Of a stretch of 64,000 nt of DNA, positions 61,192-64,000 are shown piece by piece (the first letter of the stretch is position 1; the number at the start of each line of letters is the position of its first letter). Position numbers and translations under genes: made by a program. The DNA is taken from contig NZ_STGB01000001.1 of the NCBI RefSeq assembly GCF_005222815.1, forward strand, positions 310,001 to 374,000. The letters run 5' to 3'. This DNA is from Roseomonas sp. AR75 (GTDB lineage Bacteria > Pseudomonadota > Alphaproteobacteria > Acetobacterales > Acetobacteraceae). The notes beneath the pieces were generated by a model. That model did no database searches and was not told where the DNA came from. It worked only from the letters and a program-made list of their open reading frames with translations.

Positions 61192-62546
61192 CGCAACGGC
61201 TCCAGCTTGCCGGTGCGGTAGCCGTTCTTCGCCATGATCTCCGCGATCTGCGAGGACATGTCGTTCAGCGCGGCGACCGAGGTGATCTCCCCGGCGATGG
61301 CGCGGTTGAGGCCGAGCTCCAGCACCGCGATCACTTCGGACGCCTCGGGGAACTGGTAGATGTTCACCGCGTGCGGCAGCGCCTCGGCCAGCGGCTTCAT
61401 CCAGCGGAAGCGGCGTTCCTCGGCGATCGGGTCGCGATACGCGGCGGCGTTGATCGGAATGCCGCCGAGCTTCGCGGTGGCGATCTGCGCCGCCGGCGTC
61501 TGGAACCAGGCGAGGAAGGCTGCTGCGGCGCGCTGCCGGTCATCCGGCACGTTGCGGCTGACGCCGGCAAGCCAGTGGCCCAGGCCCGGGGCCGTCGGCC
61601 TGCCCTCGATGGAAGGCGGCGGCGCCCACTCGATCTTGTCCACGACGGCGCTGCGCTGCGGATCGTCCATCTGCGACCAGGCGGCGACCACGGTGATCAT
61701 GTGCGCGCCGCGACCGGTGACGATGGCCTGGATCACCTCCGCCTGGTCGAGCGCAGCGGTGCGCGGATGTCCGGCCTCCTTGGCCAGCCGGATGTAGTAG
61801 TCGAGCGCGGTGCGGCCTTCCGGCGCGTTCAGCGTGACGGTGTAGTCGTTCTCCGCCTGGTTGCGGAAGATGCTGCCGCCATGGCCGTACAGGTAGGGAT
61901 AGAAGTCGTACGCCACGGTGTGCGGCCCGCGCGCGCCACGCTGCACGATGCCGTACATCCGCGGTGGACGGTGCAGCTTGCGCGCGTTGGATTCGAGCTG
62001 CGCGAAAGTGCGCGGCGCGCCCTGGATGCCGTTCTCCCGATAGAGGTCGCCGCGGTAGTAGGTGAGGGGGATCAGTGGCGAGATGGGGATGGACATCAGC
62101 TTCCCCTGCGGCGTCATCGTCTTCTTCTCGGCATCGAAGAAGATGGTGTCGCCGAGCGTGTAGACCTCCCGCTCCAGCCTGAAGCCCGGGTCGATGTCGG
62201 TGATCGGGCGGACGAAGCCGCCGAAATACATCTCCGCGAACCAGCCGGAATTCATGATCAGCAGGTCCGTCGTGCCTTGCCGCGCGCGCACGGAATTGCG
62301 CTGCTTCTCCAGCGAACCCGCGAAGGGATTCACGTCGAGGTCCACCTTGGCGCCGGTCTCGCGCTCATAGAGCTGGACGGTGCGCTGGAAGCTGTCGAGC
62401 CAGGGCGACTGATTGATGACGATGGTGATCGGCGCCATGCGGCCCTGCGCGCCCGCGCGCCTGGGCAGCGCACCCGAAGCGAGTGCCCCGGCGCCCAGCC
62501 CCAGCGCCGTGCGGCGCCCCATCTCCCCGTGCCGGTTCGCAGCCAT
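61188..62546 (-). CDS. Carbohydrate-type ABC substrate-binding protein
   Basis: Periplasmic family-1 (maltose/sugar) binding protein of 452 residues. The twin-arginine-like leader GRRTALGLGAGALASGALP, ending RAGAQG, precedes ITIVINQSPWLDSFQRTVQLYE (in parts), then VDLDVNPFAGSLEKQ near residue 75, TDLLIMNSGWFAEMY near 100 and a FLAWFQTPAAQIATAKLGGIPI segment near 340. The start at MAANRHGEMG follows a GGAGGGACG site. It heads the operon binding protein-MalF-MalG-sulfatase, which points to a sulfated sugar or polyol as cargo; this is inference. Confidence 0.92.
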   Translation of the reverse strand: MAANRHGEMGRRTALGLGAGALASGALPRRAGAQGRMAPITIVINQSPWLDSFQRTVQLYERETGAKVDLDVNPFAGSLEKQRNSVRARQGTTDLLIMNSGWFAEMYFGGFVRPITDIDPGFRLEREVYTLGDTIFFDAEKKTMTPQGKLMSIPISPLIPLTYYRGDLYRENGIQGAPRTFAQLESNARKLHRPPRMYGIVQRGARGPHTVAYDFYPYLYGHGGSIFRNQAENDYTVTLNAPEGRTALDYYIRLAKEAGHPRTAALDQAEVIQAIVTGRGAHMITVVAAWSQMDDPQRSAVVDKIEWAPPPSIEGRPTAPGLGHWLAGVSRNVPDDRQRAAAAFLAWFQTPAAQIATAKLGGIPINAAAYRDPIAEERRFRWMKPLAEALPHAVNIYQFPEASEVIAVLELGLNRAIAGEITSVAALNDMSSQIAEIMAKNGYRTGKLEPLR

Positions 62547-62613
62547 CGTCCGTCCCTCCCGCAGGGCTTCGCCTGCTGGATGCACTCTGGCCCTGGCCTG
62601 CCATATCCGCAAC

Positions 62614-63540
62614 CTAACTTTCGGCGTCAGCGCCATAACCATCGGGTATGGCAACGCCGCAGGCGGCGGCGAGCCGCGTCAGCAACTGCCGCGTCAGCGG
62701 CGGCAGCCAGCTTCCGCGCCGCACCATGATGCCGGTGCGCCGTGTCGCGGCCAGGCTCGGCACGCGCAGCGTCGTCAGCCCTGCGGCGTCCGGTGCATCC
62801 AGCGCGCTGCGCACCTGGAAGCAGAGCGCGTCAGACCCCGCGATCACCCGCAGCAGCATGTCCGTCGATTCCGTCTCCAGCGCCGGATCCGGTGGAGCCA
62901 GCCCGCGTGCCGCGAACAGCGCACCGAGGCGGGCGCGCGCGCGGGAGGGGCTCGGCGGCAGGACCCAGGGGAAGCCGAGCAGCGTTTCGGCCTGCACCAC
63001 GCTCCGCACCAGCGGGTGACCACGGCGGCAGCCGACGACGAAGTCGTCCTCCGCAAGTTGCAGCAGCGCGAGGTCGGACGCTTCCTCCACGGCGGGCAGT
63101 TCCGCGAGCACGGCGTCCAGCGCACCCGAACGAAGGGCGCGCAGCAGCGCGTCGTCATAGCCGGCCTGCAGGCGGATGCGCGCGGTCGGGTCGGCGGCGA
63201 TGGTCGCGGCGATCGCGTCCGGCAGCTTCTCGCGCAGCCAGGTCGGGCCGGCGCCGATCGCCGCCTCGGCCGGCGGTCCGCCGCGCAGCGCCGCGATCTC
63301 CCGCAACGCATCGGACAGCAGAACCGTGACCGGTGCGGCGCGGCGCAGCAGTGCGACGCCGTAGGCCGTGGGCACCACGCCCCGCGCGCGGCGTTCCAGC
63401 AGCGGCACGCCGAGTTCCTGTTCGAGGATGCGAATGCTCTTGGTCAGCGCGGGCTGCGACAGGCCCAGCCGCAGCGCCGCCGCGCTGATGCTGCCGGCCT
63501 CCACCGCCTGGCGGAGATGATCGAGGCGCTTGATGTCCAT
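62614..63540 (-). CDS. LysR family transcriptional regulator
   Basis: LysR regulator of 308 residues. The winged HTH is at 3-62 (LDHLRQAVEAGSISAAALRL, SQPALTKSIRILEQELGVPLLER in parts), followed by the periplasmic-binding-like effector domain with PTWLREKLPDAIAATIA near 103 and GHPLVRSVVQAETLLGFPWVLP near 185. It is encoded just upstream of, and in the same direction as, the sugar-type ABC operon, with 67 bases between, so it may be transcribed with it and control it together with the mannitol dehydrogenase-family gene behind it. Confidence 0.93.
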   Translation of the reverse strand: MDIKRLDHLRQAVEAGSISAAALRLGLSQPALTKSIRILEQELGVPLLERRARGVVPTAYGVALLRRAAPVTVLLSDALREIAALRGGPPAEAAIGAGPTWLREKLPDAIAATIAADPTARIRLQAGYDDALLRALRSGALDAVLAELPAVEEASDLALLQLAEDDFVVGCRRGHPLVRSVVQAETLLGFPWVLPPSPSRARARLGALFAARGLAPPDPALETESTDMLLRVIAGSDALCFQVRSALDAPDAAGLTTLRVPSLAATRRTGIMVRRGSWLPPLTRQLLTRLAAACGVAIPDGYGADAES

Positions 63541-63572
63541 GCGACGAGCCTACGCCGCTTCGCGCCAAGCCT

Positions 63573-64000
63573 TCAGCCCGGGCGTGCGGCGCCGTCCACC
63601 GCGGCGCGCGCCCCGCTGTCCATGAGGCGCCGCAGCGCCTGGGTCACGGCGGCCGCAAAGCCGGCATCGCGTGGCAGGTCCTCGCCGAAGATGGCGGGAA
63701 AGCGCAGCGCGGCGGCCACGCGCCGTGCCGGGTCCGGCCCCGCGGCATCAAGCGCGCTGCGCAGCGGCGCGGCGAGCGGATCGCGCACCTCGATCGGGCG
63801 TCCTGCCTCGTCCACCCCGCCGACGAAGCGGATCCAGGCGGCGATGGCGAGCGCGATGTGCGGGATCGGCCGGCCCTGCGCCAGTCGCTCCCGCGCCGTG
63901 CCGAGCAGGCGCTGCGGCAGCTTCTGCGAGCCATCCATCGCGATCTGCCAGGTGCGGTGGCGCAGCGCGCGGTTGCGGAAGCGCGCGAGCAGGCTGGCGG
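63573..64000 (-). CDS. Mannitol dehydrogenase / fructuronate reductase family, C-terminal part
   Basis: Only the last 141 residues are inside the window; the frame is open to its end. They include RFRNRALRHRTWQIAMDGSQ followed by KLPQRLLGTARERLAQG, the highly conserved hinge and helical C-terminal domain of mannitol 2-dehydrogenase, D-arabinitol dehydrogenase and fructuronate/tagaturonate reductases, then AIAAWIRFVGGVDEAGRPIEV and DPLAAPL. The lysine of the KLPQR motif is in the active site. Such enzymes interconvert polyols or aldonates and keto sugars with NAD. Its place before the LysR gene supports a sugar/polyol pathway. Confidence 0.9.
   Translation of the reverse strand, partial: ASLLARFRNRALRHRTWQIAMDGSQKLPQRLLGTARERLAQGRPIPHIALAIAAWIRFVGGVDEAGRPIEVRDPLAAPLRSALDAAGPDPARRVAAALRFPAIFGEDLPRDAGFAAAVTQALRRLMDSGARAAVDGAARPG

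Overview
The window is GC-rich throughout (strong G/C third-position bias, ATGA and GTGA stop/start overlaps) and looks like the chromosome of a heterotrophic alphaproteobacterium, most likely an Acetobacteraceae (Roseomonas-like) soil or water organism. The lineage is inferred from gene content: several orphan Bug-type receptors, many hydantoinase/oxoprolinase genes, CaiB/BaiF transferases and a lysine-free gut of transporter operons. No rRNA, tRNA, CRISPR array, phage gene or insertion sequence was found. Almost everything is uptake and catabolism of small organic acids, amides and nitrogen compounds.

Layout. 1-4604: a Bug receptor cut by the window edge, then a class IV aminotransferase with a polyamine-type ABC importer (binding protein and two permeases, no ATPase). 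4623-7501: a Bug receptor, a family-5 binding protein without signal peptide and a RidA protein. 7567-10553: a YihY-type membrane protein, then an Lrp regulator divergent from D-amino acid dehydrogenase dadA. 10690-11667: an extradiol dioxygenase-like protein. 11955-19677: a two-subunit class I fumarase-type hydratase, a TAXI-TRAP transporter and two CaiB-type CoA transferases around a CitE-type lyase, which together fit import and cleavage of a C4/C5 dicarboxylate such as mesaconate, citramalate or malate.

19966-35492 is one long leftward operon. It starts with hyuA-hyuB, continues with a complete oligopeptide-type ABC importer (two permeases, two ATPases), a URO-D family protein, an alpha/beta hydrolase and the family-5 binding protein, and ends with a second hyuA-hyuB pair and a NIPSNAP protein. 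A divergent GntR regulator (35620-36273) with palindromes in the shared promoter probably controls it. 36274-37147 holds a split YedE-type sulfur transporter. 37283-41590 is an operon of nitronate monooxygenase, Bug receptor, PaaK-like CoA ligase, RidA and MaoC hydratase, divergent from an atypical SDR. 42498-42779 encodes an acyl-carrier-like protein that lacks the phosphopantetheine serine.

42968-48405: a GntR regulator and a triple-domain RidA protein face a nitrate/taurine-type ABC importer with a further RidA gene. 48408-50699: threonine aldolase and a class V aminotransferase-fold enzyme. 50887-57457: another nitrate/taurine-type importer followed by a third hydantoinase pair, here in hyuB-hyuA order. 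57512-57772: a small exported cysteine-containing protein. 57795-64000: a cytosolic sulfatase, a sugar-type ABC importer (again without ATPase), a LysR regulator and the end of a mannitol dehydrogenase-family gene, suggesting use of a sulfated sugar or polyol.

Common themes are transporters physically linked to ring- or amide-opening ATP-dependent hydrolases, PLP enzymes, and RidA proteins that remove reactive enamine/imine products. Functions are read from motifs and context; exact substrates are inferred and stated as such.
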